A DNA stretch of 64,000 bases from Elstera cyanobacteriorum. GTDB lineage: Bacteria; Pseudomonadota; Alphaproteobacteria; Elsterales; Elsteraceae. Of this stretch, positions 26,733 through 35,425 are shown in pieces. The notes below the pieces were generated by a model. It was not told the origin of the DNA. It made no database searches and worked only from the letters and a program-made list of their open reading frames with translations. Every line of letters starts with the position of its first letter. The stretch's first letter is position 1. Location of the stretch: assembly GCF_002251735.1 (NCBI RefSeq), contig NZ_NOXS01000030.1, forward strand, positions 62,001 through 126,000, in the 5' to 3' direction. The translations under genes and the position numbers were made by a program.

Positions 26733-27550
26733 GCAGCTCGCGACGGGGCAGCCGCAGGTTTCGCCCGCAGCATTAGCCAGATACCGACCAGGATCATCGG
26801 CAGCGACAGCCACTGCCCCATCGTCGTCCCGGCGACGAGGAAGCCGAGGAAAGAATCCGGCTGCCGGAACAATTCGCCGATACTACGGGCAACCCCATAG
26901 CCCGCCAAAAAAGCACCGCTGAGGAAGCCGGGACGCCCCCGGAAGCCCTTCACCTCCAGCACGCGCAGCAGGATGAAGAGCAGCAAACCTTCCAACGCCG
27001 CCTGATAAAGCTGGCTGGGGTGGCGCGGGTCCGGCCCGCCCGTCGGGAAGATCATGCCCCAGGACACATCTGTCACCCGGCCCCATAGTTCGCCATTGAG
27101 GAAATTCGCGATCCGCCCGAGACCGAGGCCGATGGGCACGACGCCGACCAGTAGATCACCGAAGGCCAGCAGCGGAATCTTGCGGCGGCGGGTGAAGAGG
27201 ATAGCGGCGATAATCACCCCCAGCGCCCCACCGTGGAAGGCCATGCCGCCGTTCCAGACCTGAAAAATCTCTGCCGGGTTCTGGATATACTGGCTGGGCT
27301 TATAGAACAGCACATAGCCCAAGCGCCCCCCGAGGATGACCCCCAGGGTCGCCCAGGTCAGGAAATCGTCAATATCGGTGCGGGTCGCAACCTTGGGCGC
27401 CTTAGTCGCCAGGGCGATCATATAGCGCCAGCCCAGGATAATCCCGGCGATATAGGCCAGGGCATACCAGCGAATCGCCACCGGGCCGATAGCCACCGCC
27501 ACCGGGTCGATGGCCGGAAACATCAGGGCAGGCAAAACAATCAGGCTCAT
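26729..27550 (-). CDS. lgt: Prolipoprotein diacylglyceryl transferase
   Basis: Inner-membrane enzyme that attaches diacylglycerol from phosphatidylglycerol to the lipobox Cys, the first step in lipoprotein maturation. The 273-residue protein has seven predicted membrane segments, the signature GRIANFLNGELWG and the essential His in MAFHGGALGV. It serves lipoproteins such as MltA and the one at 23.4-24.3 kb. It lies 12 bases downstream of hldD and overlaps the next gene by four bases, so it sits mid-operon. Confidence 0.97.
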   Translation of the reverse strand: MSLIVLPALMFPAIDPVAVAIGPVAIRWYALAYIAGIILGWRYMIALATKAPKVATRTDIDDFLTWATLGVILGGRLGYVLFYKPSQYIQNPAEIFQVWNGGMAFHGGALGVIIAAILFTRRRKIPLLAFGDLLVGVVPIGLGLGRIANFLNGELWGRVTDVSWGMIFPTGGPDPRHPSQLYQAALEGLLLFILLRVLEVKGFRGRPGFLSGAFLAGYGVARSIGELFRQPDSFLGFLVAGTTMGQWLSLPMILVGIWLMLRAKPAAAPSRAA

Positions 27551-27562
27551 CGTGCCGCATCC

Positions 27563-28549
27563 TCAGGCATAAGGGTCTTCCCGCAGCAGATAATCCCGCA
27601 CATAGGTGGCAACGCCGTCTTCCAGCGCCGTCAGCGGTTTATCATACCCGGCAGCGCGCAGGCGATCCATGCGCGCCTCGGTGAAATATTGATATTTCGG
27701 GCGCAGGCTTTCCGGCATGTCGATAAACTCGATCGCCGGCGCCCGGTTGAGGGCCGCGAAGACGGCCTTCGCCAAATCGGCAAAACTGCGCGCCTGCCCG
27801 CTGCCCGCGTTGAACAATCCGCTAACCGCCGGGTGATCATAGGCCCACAGCATGATCTCGACGATATCGCCGACCCAGACGAAATCGCGCAACTGCCCGC
27901 CATCGGCATAGTCGGGGTGGTAGGATTTGAACAACCGCGCCCGTCCGGTCGCCTCGATCTGCGGCAGAATATGGGCGACAACGCTTTTCTGGCCGCCCTT
28001 ATGGTATTCGTTCGGGCCATAGACGTTGAAAAACTTCAGCCCCACCCATTGCGGCGGCAGCGGCCCGCCCTTTTCCACCAGCCGGGCGATGCGCCGGTCG
28101 GTGGCATGCTTCGACCAGCCATAGGCGTTCAGCGGCTCCAGCTTGGCGAGCGCATCAAGGCCGCCATCATCGTCAAACCCCGCCGCCCCATCGCCATAGG
28201 TCGCGGCGGAGGAGGCGTAGATCAGCCGCGCCCCGCGCCACGCACACCAATCGAACAGTTTCAGCGTCAGCGCGAAATTCGATTGGTTGATCAGATCCGC
28301 ATCGGTTTCGGTGGTGCTGGAAATCGCGCCCAGGTGAAAAATCACGTCGATTTCCGCCGCATGGGCATCGAGGAAGGCGAAACATTCTTCGGGCGGCACC
28401 ACGGCGGCCAACTCGCGTTTGGCGATATTGCGCCATTTTTCGTCCGTCCCCAGCCGGTCGATGACGACAAGATCGTGCAGCCCCCGCGCTTCCAGCCCGC
28501 GCAGCAGATTGGAGCCGATGAACCCGGCCCCCCCGGTGACGACGATCAT
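27563..28549 (-). CDS. hldD: ADP-L-glycero-D-manno-heptose 6-epimerase
   Basis: NADP-dependent epimerase giving the heptose precursor of the lipopolysaccharide inner core. The Rossmann motif TGGAGFIGSN starts the protein, HLGAISSTTETD and the YGWSK catalytic pair follow, and FFNVYGPNEYHKG is a HldD hallmark. The frame opens at a TTG at 28555; the ATG at 28549 has AGAGG at suitable spacing and is preferred, giving 328 residues. It is the first gene of the minus-strand hldD-lgt-MidA string. Confidence 0.94.
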   Translation of the reverse strand: MIVVTGGAGFIGSNLLRGLEARGLHDLVVIDRLGTDEKWRNIAKRELAAVVPPEECFAFLDAHAAEIDVIFHLGAISSTTETDADLINQSNFALTLKLFDWCAWRGARLIYASSAATYGDGAAGFDDDGGLDALAKLEPLNAYGWSKHATDRRIARLVEKGGPLPPQWVGLKFFNVYGPNEYHKGGQKSVVAHILPQIEATGRARLFKSYHPDYADGGQLRDFVWVGDIVEIMLWAYDHPAVSGLFNAGSGQARSFADLAKAVFAALNRAPAIEFIDMPESLRPKYQYFTEARMDRLRAAGYDKPLTALEDGVATYVRDYLLREDPYA

Positions 28550-28693
28550 AGTCAACCTCTTCCCTCAGTCTTGCCCCGGTTATAGGCGAGGCGCTTTCCG
28601 GCGGCAATGTGGCAGGCGCACGCAAAGCCCTTGCCGGGGGCGCGGCGCCGTCTCTAACTAGGGTTGCTATTCTTTGCGACGGAGTATCCCCCG

Positions 28694-29266
28694 ATGACGT
28701 TCGGCAGCACCGCCTTCGATTTTCTCTTTCTGCCGGGGCGCGGAAATTCCGGCGCCGATCATTGGCAGACCCATTGGCTGGGCCTGTTTCCCAACGCCAG
28801 CCGGGTCTTGCAGGCCAATTGGGACGCGCCCGACCCCGTCGATTGGATCGCCCGCCTCGATGCCGCCGTCCGCGCTGCCCCGCGCCCGGTGGTGCTGATT
28901 GGCCATTCGCTGGCAACGATCACCACGGTCAAATGGGCCGCCCGTGCCGAAGCCGACCTACTGGCGAAAGTGCGCGCCGCCTTTCTGGTCGCCGCCACCG
29001 ACGTTGGCAACCCCGATCCATCCTTCGATCTGGTGCGTCCCTTTGCGCCGGTGCCGATGGAAAAACTCTCCTTCCCGACCCTAGTGGTCGCCAGCCGCAA
29101 CGATCCGCGCGTCAGCTTCGCGCGCTCCGAAGCCTGCGCCGCCGCCTGGGGGACCGATTTCGCCGATGTGGGGGAGCTTGGGCATATCGGCAATGCGGCC
29201 AATCTGGGCATCTGGCCGACCGGCCTGCTGCTGCTCGGGCGGTTGCTGGGCCGGGCAGGGTTGTAA
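28694..29266 (+). CDS. RBBP9/YdeN-type serine hydrolase
   Basis: 190-residue alpha/beta-hydrolase of the RBBP9 family. The likely triad is Ser72 in GHSLATI, Asp137 in SRNDPRV and His164 in ELGHIG; the opening FLPGRGNSGADHWQTHW is typical of the family. The substrate is unknown. The ATG at 28694 has GGAG nine bases upstream; an earlier in-frame ATG lacks support. It is followed by yjgN after 65 bases on the same strand. Confidence 0.9.
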   Translation: MTFGSTAFDFLFLPGRGNSGADHWQTHWLGLFPNASRVLQANWDAPDPVDWIARLDAAVRAAPRPVVLIGHSLATITTVKWAARAEADLLAKVRAAFLVAATDVGNPDPSFDLVRPFAPVPMEKLSFPTLVVASRNDPRVSFARSEACAAAWGTDFADVGELGHIGNAANLGIWPTGLLLLGRLLGRAGL

Positions 29267-29331
29267 ACCGCCCTCGCCTTACCCGCCGCCCTTCGCTATC
29301 CTCGGTCGACTGACCGCTGCCGGGGAAGCCC

Positions 29332-30525
29332 ATGAGTCTCGACGTCGCCGATAGCCTGCCGCCCCCGCCCGGCCTTGCGCTGCATCACACGATCCGGGGC
29401 GGCGCCCTGGGGTGGATCGCTTTCAGGAATAGTCTGCTGACGCTGCTGACGCTGGGGGTTTGGAGCTTCTGGGCCAAAACCCGCATTCGGCGCTATCTCT
29501 GGGCCAATATCCAGATCGACGGCGACCCGCTGCACTATACCGGCACCGGGTTCGAACTGTTCAAGGGCGCTTTCATCGCCCTATTGGTGCTGATGGCCGT
29601 GTTCATCCCGGTCAATATTCTGGGGTCGGCGGGTCATCCCTGGCTGGCCAGCGGTCTGCAACTCGGCCTGATCCTGATGCTAACGCCGCTCGGGATGTTT
29701 TTTGCCCGGCGCTACCGACTGTCGCGAACGGAATGGCGTGGTATCCGCGCCGCCTTTTCGGGGCCGCTGAAGCCGTTTTTTTGGCAGAGCCTTGGCCTGG
29801 GGCTGCTGAGTATCATCACGCTTGGGCTGACCGAACCCTACCGGCAGGTCTATATGGAACGGTACTTCTGGGACCATTCCTTCTTCGGTACACAGCGATT
29901 CTCCAGCGACCTAACAGTCTCGACGATTGGCAAGGTCTATTATCTCGCCTGGGTTTTCTTCTTTGTGCCGACCGCTTCGTTAATCTGGTCGGTCTGGACG
30001 GCAACCCAGGGCGATCTCAGCCTGTTGACCGATGAAAACCAAATGGCCTCGCTCGCGACCGCACGCAACGGAGGGGCATTGATCGGTTTTTTCGTCGGAA
30101 CCATGCTCTCTGTGATCACCTATCTGATCTATCGCGTCCGCCTGCTGCGGGCGGTTCTGTCGAGCCTTAGCCTCGGCGGCCTGCGCGTATCGTCAGAGTT
30201 TACCGTTGGGCGGGCCGTGATAATCGCGCTGGGGGCCGGGTTCATGATCCTGGTGCCGGGCGGGATGCTGATTATTGCCATTAGCATGCTTGCGAAAGCG
30301 GTCTCGGGGGGAGTCGCGGTTTTGGGCGTCATCCTGACGCCCTTCCTGACCCTGGCCGTCGGTTCGGCTCTCTGGGCGCGCTTCTGGACGGCGCCGTTCA
30401 CATCGGCCCTGGTTGCGACAACCCACCTCACCGGCACGCTTGAGCTTGAGGGGATTGGCCAGAGCATAGCGCCCACCCCTGGACGGGGGGAGGGGTTGCT
30501 CAGTGCGGTCGATTTCGGTGCCTGA
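29332..30525 (+). CDS. yjgN: YjgN-family (DUF898) inner-membrane protein
   Basis: 397-residue integral membrane protein of the DUF898 family. It has about six to eight hydrophobic segments. The family motifs LLTLLTLGVWSFWAKTRIRRYLW and its repeat-like counterpart SIITLGLTEPYRQVYMERYFW are clear, suggesting an internal duplication. Function is unknown. Its last 23 bases overlap the GTG of the M48 protease gene, so the two are probably made together. Confidence 0.88.
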   Translation: MSLDVADSLPPPPGLALHHTIRGGALGWIAFRNSLLTLLTLGVWSFWAKTRIRRYLWANIQIDGDPLHYTGTGFELFKGAFIALLVLMAVFIPVNILGSAGHPWLASGLQLGLILMLTPLGMFFARRYRLSRTEWRGIRAAFSGPLKPFFWQSLGLGLLSIITLGLTEPYRQVYMERYFWDHSFFGTQRFSSDLTVSTIGKVYYLAWVFFFVPTASLIWSVWTATQGDLSLLTDENQMASLATARNGGALIGFFVGTMLSVITYLIYRVRLLRAVLSSLSLGGLRVSSEFTVGRAVIIALGAGFMILVPGGMLIIAISMLAKAVSGGVAVLGVILTPFLTLAVGSALWARFWTAPFTSALVATTHLTGTLELEGIGQSIAPTPGRGEGLLSAVDFGA

Positions 30526-31606
30526 TCCCCGTGCCACCGGGCGCTACAGCGATGGGGTGACGGCGGCCCAGCGCGCCGTTACGCTGTCGGTTGAGGGCGA
30601 TGGGCTGATCCTGGCCACCGATACAGGGCCGCTGACCCGCTGGCCGTGCGCCGCCATTCGTCTGCGGGATGGCGCCCAGCAAACGGCCCGCGCCGGGGTT
30701 GCCGTGCTTATCCACGAGGCGGAACAAGTCCGGCTGACGGCGCTGACCGATCTCGATGCGCTGCGCCCATTTCTGCCGCAGTTGACCGCCCCGACCTCCA
30801 AACAGCGACAGGAACGCCGGGCGACGGTCCGCTGGCTCGGCGGCATTGTCGCCGGGCTTGCCGCGCTCTATTTTCTGCTGCCGCCGCTTGCCGCCTGGGG
30901 CGCCGCGCTCATCCCCCTAAGCTGGCAAGCGCATCTTGGCGACGAGACCGAAACGGCGATTGTGAAAGCGCTCGCGCAAAAACCGATGCCCCCCGCCGCC
31001 TGCGCCGATACGCAGGATACGCCGGTGCTAGCCCGGGTGGCGGAAGCCCTGGCGACTGCGGCGGATTTGCCCGCGCCGCCGCAGATCAGGGTCTATCCGG
31101 TCGCGCTGCCCAATGCTTTCGCCCTGCCCGGCAACCGCATCATCCTGACGCGCGGCCTGTTAAAGCGCCTGCAAACGCCCGAACAGGTTCTGGCCGTTCT
31201 GGCCCATGAAGCCGCCCATCTGGCCCATGCCGACCCGTTGGCGGCGGTGATCCAGCATATGGGCTGGAGTTTGGCGGCCCAGACGCTCTTCGGTATCGGC
31301 ACTGTCGCCAGCCTGGCGGAAATCATGCCGATTCTGGCCTATCATCGCGATATTGAACGGCGGGCCGACCGGGATGGCGCGCGCTATCTCTTGGCGCTTG
31401 GGCGCGCCCCGACGCTGTTGGGCGAGGCGCTGCAACGGCTGCCCGAGACTGAAATGGCCTTTGTCCCGCAATGGTTTTCCACCCATCCCGACACGGCGGA
31501 ACGGGTGGCGGCGCTCGCGGAACTGCCAAAACCCGGTCTTGCGACCATCGGCTTTACCTATTCGCCAGCCGACGTTACGGCACTTCGGAAAGCCTGCGGC
31601 GTCTAA
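30503..31606 (+). CDS. Membrane-anchored M48-family zinc metallopeptidase
   Basis: 367-residue protease with an N-terminal ~100-residue cytoplasmic-looking domain, one membrane helix (WLGGIVAGLAALYFLLPPLAAW), then the M48 catalytic domain. The zinc motif HEAAH is at 235-239 and the third ligand lies in ERRADRDGARYL. GTG at 30503 has AGGGG about eight bases upstream. Relatives act in envelope quality control; partner substrates are unknown. It overlaps yjgN by 23 bases and, at its 3-prime end, the convergent msrQ by 32 bases. Confidence 0.9.
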   Translation: MRSISVPDPRATGRYSDGVTAAQRAVTLSVEGDGLILATDTGPLTRWPCAAIRLRDGAQQTARAGVAVLIHEAEQVRLTALTDLDALRPFLPQLTAPTSKQRQERRATVRWLGGIVAGLAALYFLLPPLAAWGAALIPLSWQAHLGDETETAIVKALAQKPMPPAACADTQDTPVLARVAEALATAADLPAPPQIRVYPVALPNAFALPGNRIILTRGLLKRLQTPEQVLAVLAHEAAHLAHADPLAAVIQHMGWSLAAQTLFGIGTVASLAEIMPILAYHRDIERRADRDGARYLLALGRAPTLLGEALQRLPETEMAFVPQWFSTHPDTAERVAALAELPKPGLATIGFTYSPADVTALRKACGV

Positions 31607-32426
31607 CGGGTGCCACCGGGCGCAGGCGCGCCAGTCCAACCAGCAGGATTGCCGCCCCGACCAGCAGGGCCACCCAATGGGCCGGGCGCAGGCCGAGGCC
31701 GGTCATGAGATTAGCCCCAAGGATCGCGGTCAGCGGCGCCCCGCTGCGCACGGCGTACCAAGCGGCTTCGATCCCTGCGGTCGCCAGCACCACAAGCGGC
31801 AGGCTGAGCGCCAAGCCCCAGCCGGTGCGCGCGGCGGGCCAGCGCAGCAGCAGCACCCAGAGCGTGAGGCCGATCATCACCATCGGCTCGCTCACCTCCA
31901 GCTTCGATTGCAGGCCGAAGTGCCAGAGCGCGAGGGCGGCGAGCGGATAGGTCAACCGATGCAGCCCCCGCCATGCCCGCCCGCCGAGGCGGCGCAGCAT
32001 GCCATCGGTGGAGGTCGCGGCCAGTGCCAGCAGCCCAAGCAACGCAACAAAGCCAATCGTGAGATAGAAGCGCAGCCAGATTTCCGACGCAACCTTGCCA
32101 AGATCGCCCGCGAGATCGACGGTGTAGAGCGTGACATGCAGCGCGGCATAGGCGAAAACCGCCACCCCGATCATCCGCCGCACCAGGGCCAAAGCGGGCA
32201 GGCGCAGCATGTGCCGGAAAGGCGTTAGCGCTAAGGAGATCAGCCAGAGACGGACGGCCCAATCGCCGCTGCGGTGGATCGCCTCCATATAGGGGCGCGG
32301 CCCCAGCCCGCCCGCGCCGCCAAAAGCGCGGAATACCAGCCAAAGGGCGGGCAAAAAGAGCGCCAGAAAAACCGCTAGCTTAAAGGGGGAAAACCGCCCG
32401 TCCCGCGTTCGCCAAGGGATGCCCAC
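31575..32426 (-). CDS. msrQ: MsrQ-type heme membrane subunit of the periplasmic methionine sulfoxide reductase system
   Basis: 283-residue membrane protein of the YedZ/MsrQ ferric-reductase-like family, which passes electrons to MsrP for repair of oxidised Met in periplasmic proteins. About six helices carry the heme His residues, for example in AYAALHVTLYTVDLAG and LHRLTYPLAALALWHFGL. No msrP gene is adjacent, so its partner lies elsewhere. The frame opens at 32531; GTG at 32426 has GGAGGAG eight bases upstream and is the best start, with ATG at 32444 as the alternative. It is convergent with, and overlaps, the M48 protease gene. Confidence 0.85.
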   Translation of the reverse strand: MGIPWRTRDGRFSPFKLAVFLALFLPALWLVFRAFGGAGGLGPRPYMEAIHRSGDWAVRLWLISLALTPFRHMLRLPALALVRRMIGVAVFAYAALHVTLYTVDLAGDLGKVASEIWLRFYLTIGFVALLGLLALAATSTDGMLRRLGGRAWRGLHRLTYPLAALALWHFGLQSKLEVSEPMVMIGLTLWVLLLRWPAARTGWGLALSLPLVVLATAGIEAAWYAVRSGAPLTAILGANLMTGLGLRPAHWVALLVGAAILLVGLARLRPVAPVRRRRLSEVP

Positions 32427-32481
32427 GCGCCTCTCTCCTCCCATCTCTCTGCCGTTGAGTTCGCCGCCGCGCGGGGGAAAG

Positions 32482-33375
32482 TTACGGCCCCACGTCCAGC
32501 AGCGGGTCGAGATCGCCCTCGCGGGCCGCAAGTTGGGCGCTGGCCTTTCCCGCCTGGGTCAGGGTTAGGCGCAGGCTGGCCCCGGCAATCGTCAGCGTTT
32601 CCGACAGGCGCCGCCGGGCAGGATCCTCTTGCAGCCGGGTCAGCAGCGCCTGCCAGACCCGATCCCCCGCTTGGCGCAGCTCGTCCGGCTGCGGTGAGAT
32701 TGGCGTGAGGGCAAGCGCCGTCAGCCCGAGTTGCAGCCGCGCCGTATCGCGCGCCACCGGTCCAAGGTCGGCCAGGGCCGCCCCCAGATCGGCAGTCACC
32801 TGCACGCGGTACAGCCGATCCTCCTCCGCCTCAGCAAAAACCCCAAGGCCGCTGCCTTTGCCGACCAGAACCGCTTGCCCCAGCGGGCCGGTCTGGGGTT
32901 CCCACGCCGTTACCAGCCCTTGATCGGTCAGGGTCGTCTGCCAGTGGGCGGCGCTTTGTCCCAGGGCCAAGGGACCGAAGCGCGTCGGTGCCTCCGGCGG
33001 CGGGCCGGGATCGGGGGGCGGACCTACCGGCGGACTGCTGGCTTCGGGCACAGGCTCTGGCGGCGGTGCAACTGGGGCTGCAACGGGCGCGGGCGGCGGC
33101 GCTTCGATCTTTGGCGGCGGTTCTGGCGCAGGTATCGGCTTAGGGGCTGGGGGCAGTTCAAGCGTCGTTGCCACGGCGGACGGACGCGGCGGCATCCAGA
33201 GGTCGCGCGTCAGCGCGCCGAGGGCGATGCTCCCGGCCAACAGAAAGCTGCCGTAGATCATCGCCACTAGAGCGCGGGTTGCGGGCGGCGGCACGGGAAC
33301 GAGGCGCGGGGACAAAAGTCCCACCCCCAAACCGACGGCTGCCGCGACCGTAAGACCGAAAAGAATAAAAATCAT
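32482..33375 (-). CDS. Membrane protein with Pro-rich linker, unknown function
   Basis: 297-residue protein with two N-terminal hydrophobic helices (about 1-22 and 33-55), a long Pro-rich linker (about 70-135) that could span the periplasm, and a C-terminal globular part (about 140-290) of alternating helices with Leu-rich, Arg-rich character ending in a short acidic tail. I do not recognise a family. The architecture resembles envelope-spanning or cell-wall-associated proteins. The frame opens at a TTG at 33411; ATG at 33375, which starts the first helix, is preferred. It lies upstream of msrQ on the same strand with a 55-base gap. Confidence 0.65.
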   Translation of the reverse strand: MIFILFGLTVAAAVGLGVGLLSPRLVPVPPPATRALVAMIYGSFLLAGSIALGALTRDLWMPPRPSAVATTLELPPAPKPIPAPEPPPKIEAPPPAPVAAPVAPPPEPVPEASSPPVGPPPDPGPPPEAPTRFGPLALGQSAAHWQTTLTDQGLVTAWEPQTGPLGQAVLVGKGSGLGVFAEAEEDRLYRVQVTADLGAALADLGPVARDTARLQLGLTALALTPISPQPDELRQAGDRVWQALLTRLQEDPARRRLSETLTIAGASLRLTLTQAGKASAQLAAREGDLDPLLDVGP

Positions 33376-33449
33376 CGCGCTAAGTTTGACCTGTTGCGCA
33401 ACCTCTGCCAAGAAACTACGGGGATTTTATGACACATTAGGGGGAAATC

Positions 33450-34157
33450 GTGGCGGGCGAGCATATTTTGATCGTCGAGGACGACGAGGCGGTTCGATCC
33501 TTGCTCGCCGCCTTGATGCGGAAAGCGGGCTACACCGTCACCCTGGCGGTCGATTGGACCCAGACGCAGGGGATTCTGCCGAAGACCCGTATCGATCTGA
33601 TCCTGCTCGATCTGACCCTGCCAGACGCGCGCGGCGTGATGCTGGTGCGCGAGTTGCGCGCCGCCTACTCCGGCCCCGTTATCATCGTATCGGAACGCGG
33701 CGCACCCGACGACCGCGCCTCGGGCCTGGAACTGGGGGCGGAAGATTATCTGCCAAAGCCGGTTTTCCCGCGCGAACTGCTGGCGCGGGTACGCAATGTA
33801 CTGGACCGCCGCCGCCCGGGCGAAAGCGAGGCCGGGGGCGGCACATTGTTCCGCTTTGCCGGCTGCACGCTCGATGCCTCCGCCCGTATCGTCACCGGGC
33901 CGGATGGGCTGCCGGTCGATCTGACCCCGGCGGAGTTCGACCTACTGCAAGCCCTGGTGCGCCGCCCGACCCGTGTGCATTCCCGTGAGGAGTTGATGGA
34001 AGCGCTCGGCACCGCCGAAGGCGAAACCAGCGCCCGCAGTATTGATATTCTGGTCAGCCGCTTGCGCAAAAAGCTGGGCGAGGATGCGGGCGTGCTGATC
34101 GAAACGGCACGCGGCCACGGCTACCGCTTCGCCGGGCGGGTCTCGACGGGGGCGTAA
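33450..34157 (+). CDS. OmpR/PhoB-family response regulator, orphan
   Basis: 235-residue two-domain regulator. The receiver has acidic pocket Asp11-Asp12, phosphoacceptor Asp54 in LLDLTLPD, Ser81 and Lys103 in LPKPV. The C-terminal winged helix carries DLTPAEFDLLQALVRRP and SIDILVSRLRKKLGE, ending in IETARGHGYRF, the OmpR-type DNA-binding domain. The start is GTG at 33450. No kinase is adjacent. The only orphan kinase in the window, at 12.4 kb, is a possible but unproven partner. Confidence 0.92.
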   Translation: MAGEHILIVEDDEAVRSLLAALMRKAGYTVTLAVDWTQTQGILPKTRIDLILLDLTLPDARGVMLVRELRAAYSGPVIIVSERGAPDDRASGLELGAEDYLPKPVFPRELLARVRNVLDRRRPGESEAGGGTLFRFAGCTLDASARIVTGPDGLPVDLTPAEFDLLQALVRRPTRVHSREELMEALGTAEGETSARSIDILVSRLRKKLGEDAGVLIETARGHGYRFAGRVSTGA

Positions 34158-34162
34158 GCGCC

Positions 34163-34822
34163 CTAGTCCCGGTCCGGCGCACCGAGCGGAAAGAGCCCGC
34201 GATAGGGCCGAGCTTCATCGATGGCCCGCTTGAAAGACGGGCGGGCCTTCAGCCGCTCGCGATAGGCGTACAGTCGAGTGAATGCCGGGTCGATGGGATG
34301 GGTCCAATCGGCATAAAAGAGGGCGGGGGCGGCGGCGCAGTCGGCAAGGCTAAAACGGTCCCCAATAGCCCATTGGCGCCCTGCTAAGCGGTCATCCAAC
34401 CACGCATAGCTCTGCTCAAGTAACGCCCGCGCTTGGGCAACTCCCACAGGGTCGCGCGGCTGATCACCGCGCAGCGCGTCGAACACAACCTTCTGCTGCG
34501 GCGTTTGAATGTAATTATCGAAAACCCGGTCGAGGAAGCGGGCTTCTAGCATCTCGTCCTCCGCCTCCGGCACTAACCGGACCGCACCGGGATAATTCCG
34601 GTCGAGATACTCAATGATCACGGTCGATTCGCAGATCGTCCGATCCCCGTCCACCAGAGCGGGCATCCGCTGGAGTGGCCAAAGACGGGCAAACTCGGCG
34701 GCGGCATCGGTCTGATCCGGGCCAAGTTGGCGAAAGGTGAAAGGCGTCCCTAACTCGTACAAGGCGACCAGCACCTTCTGGCAATAGGACGAAAGTGGAT
34801 GGGCGAAAAGCGACAGCGACAT
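34163..34822 (-). CDS. Glutathione S-transferase
   Basis: 219-residue cytosolic GST. The thioredoxin-like half starts LSLFAHPLSSYCQKVLVAL and includes the cis-Pro and glutathione-binding residues in RMPALVDGDRTICESTVIIEYL; the all-helical half contains FSLADCAAAPALFYADW. The catalytic Ser or Cys lies in SSYC near residue 11. The ATG at 34822 has GGGAGG at good spacing. It is divergent from an HxlR regulator across a shared control region, suggesting induction by an electrophile or other reactive compound. Confidence 0.92.
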   Translation of the reverse strand: MSLSLFAHPLSSYCQKVLVALYELGTPFTFRQLGPDQTDAAAEFARLWPLQRMPALVDGDRTICESTVIIEYLDRNYPGAVRLVPEAEDEMLEARFLDRVFDNYIQTPQQKVVFDALRGDQPRDPVGVAQARALLEQSYAWLDDRLAGRQWAIGDRFSLADCAAAPALFYADWTHPIDPAFTRLYAYRERLKARPSFKRAIDEARPYRGLFPLGAPDRD

Positions 34823-34844
34823 TGAAGCCTCCCGAGGGGCAGTG

Positions 34845-34896
34845 AACCGGTTTTGAAATGCAACCGGTTGTAGCCTACGGAAACCGCTCTTATATC
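34845..34896. promoter_or_regulatory. Divergent GST/HxlR control region: two AACCGGTT palindromes and a promoter
   Basis: Two identical 8-base palindromes AACCGGTT (34845-34852 and 34862-34869) lie 17 bases apart in the gap between the two genes. The second overlaps a plausible plus-strand promoter for the HxlR gene: TTGTAG at 34868-34873, a 17-base spacer and TATATC at 34891-34896. This suggests autoregulation by HxlR and co-control of the GST gene. Confidence 0.5.
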
Positions 34897-34924
34897 GCAA
34901 TCAGTTTAATCAGGAGGTAGGCGC

Positions 34925-35425
34925 GTGGATGCACATCGGTCAGGCTGTCCAATTAATCTGACCCTGGAAATGCTGGGAGACCGCTGGAGTCTGATCGTCA
35001 TCCGCGACGTGATGTTCGGTGACCGCCGCTCCTTCCGAACATTACTGGCGCAGTCGGAAGAGGGGATTGCCTCCAATATCCTGGCCGACCGGCTAAAACG
35101 GTTAACGGCAGCGGGGCTACTGACCAAAGCCGCCGATCCTAGCCATAAGCAAAAGACGCGCTACAGCCTGACCGATCCGGCAATCCAACTTGTACCGCTG
35201 TTAGCGATGATGGGCGGCTGGGGGCGACAGCATACGCCCGCGTCGGTCGCGCTCTCGGTGCGGGCAGAAATTTTAGAAACGGGCGGGCCGCCGCTGTGGG
35301 CAGCCCTCATGGACGACTTACGTCACCGCCACCTCGGCGCGCCACAGCCGACGCGCCAGGTTTTGGCCGAACTCAATGCAGCTTTCGCAGAAAAGCTGGC
35401 CGACGCCGATAAGATCGACGGCTGA
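34925..35425 (+). CDS. HxlR-family transcriptional regulator
   Basis: 166-residue winged-helix regulator. The opening CPINLTLEMLGDRWSLIVIRD is the family signature, followed by the helix-turn-helix ASNILADRLKRLTAAGLL and the wing KTRYSLTDPAI. The N-terminal Cys may sense oxidants or electrophiles in some relatives. The start is GTG at 34925 with AGGAGG upstream. Its divergent neighbour is the GST gene, the obvious target. The stop directly abuts prmA, which is convergent. Confidence 0.92.
   Translation: MDAHRSGCPINLTLEMLGDRWSLIVIRDVMFGDRRSFRTLLAQSEEGIASNILADRLKRLTAAGLLTKAADPSHKQKTRYSLTDPAIQLVPLLAMMGGWGRQHTPASVALSVRAEILETGGPPLWAALMDDLRHRHLGAPQPTRQVLAELNAAFAEKLADADKIDG

Noticed and set aside
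27233-28585. 450-codon open frame on the plus strand
   Set aside because: Antisense to lgt and hldD; composition is that of a frame shadow.
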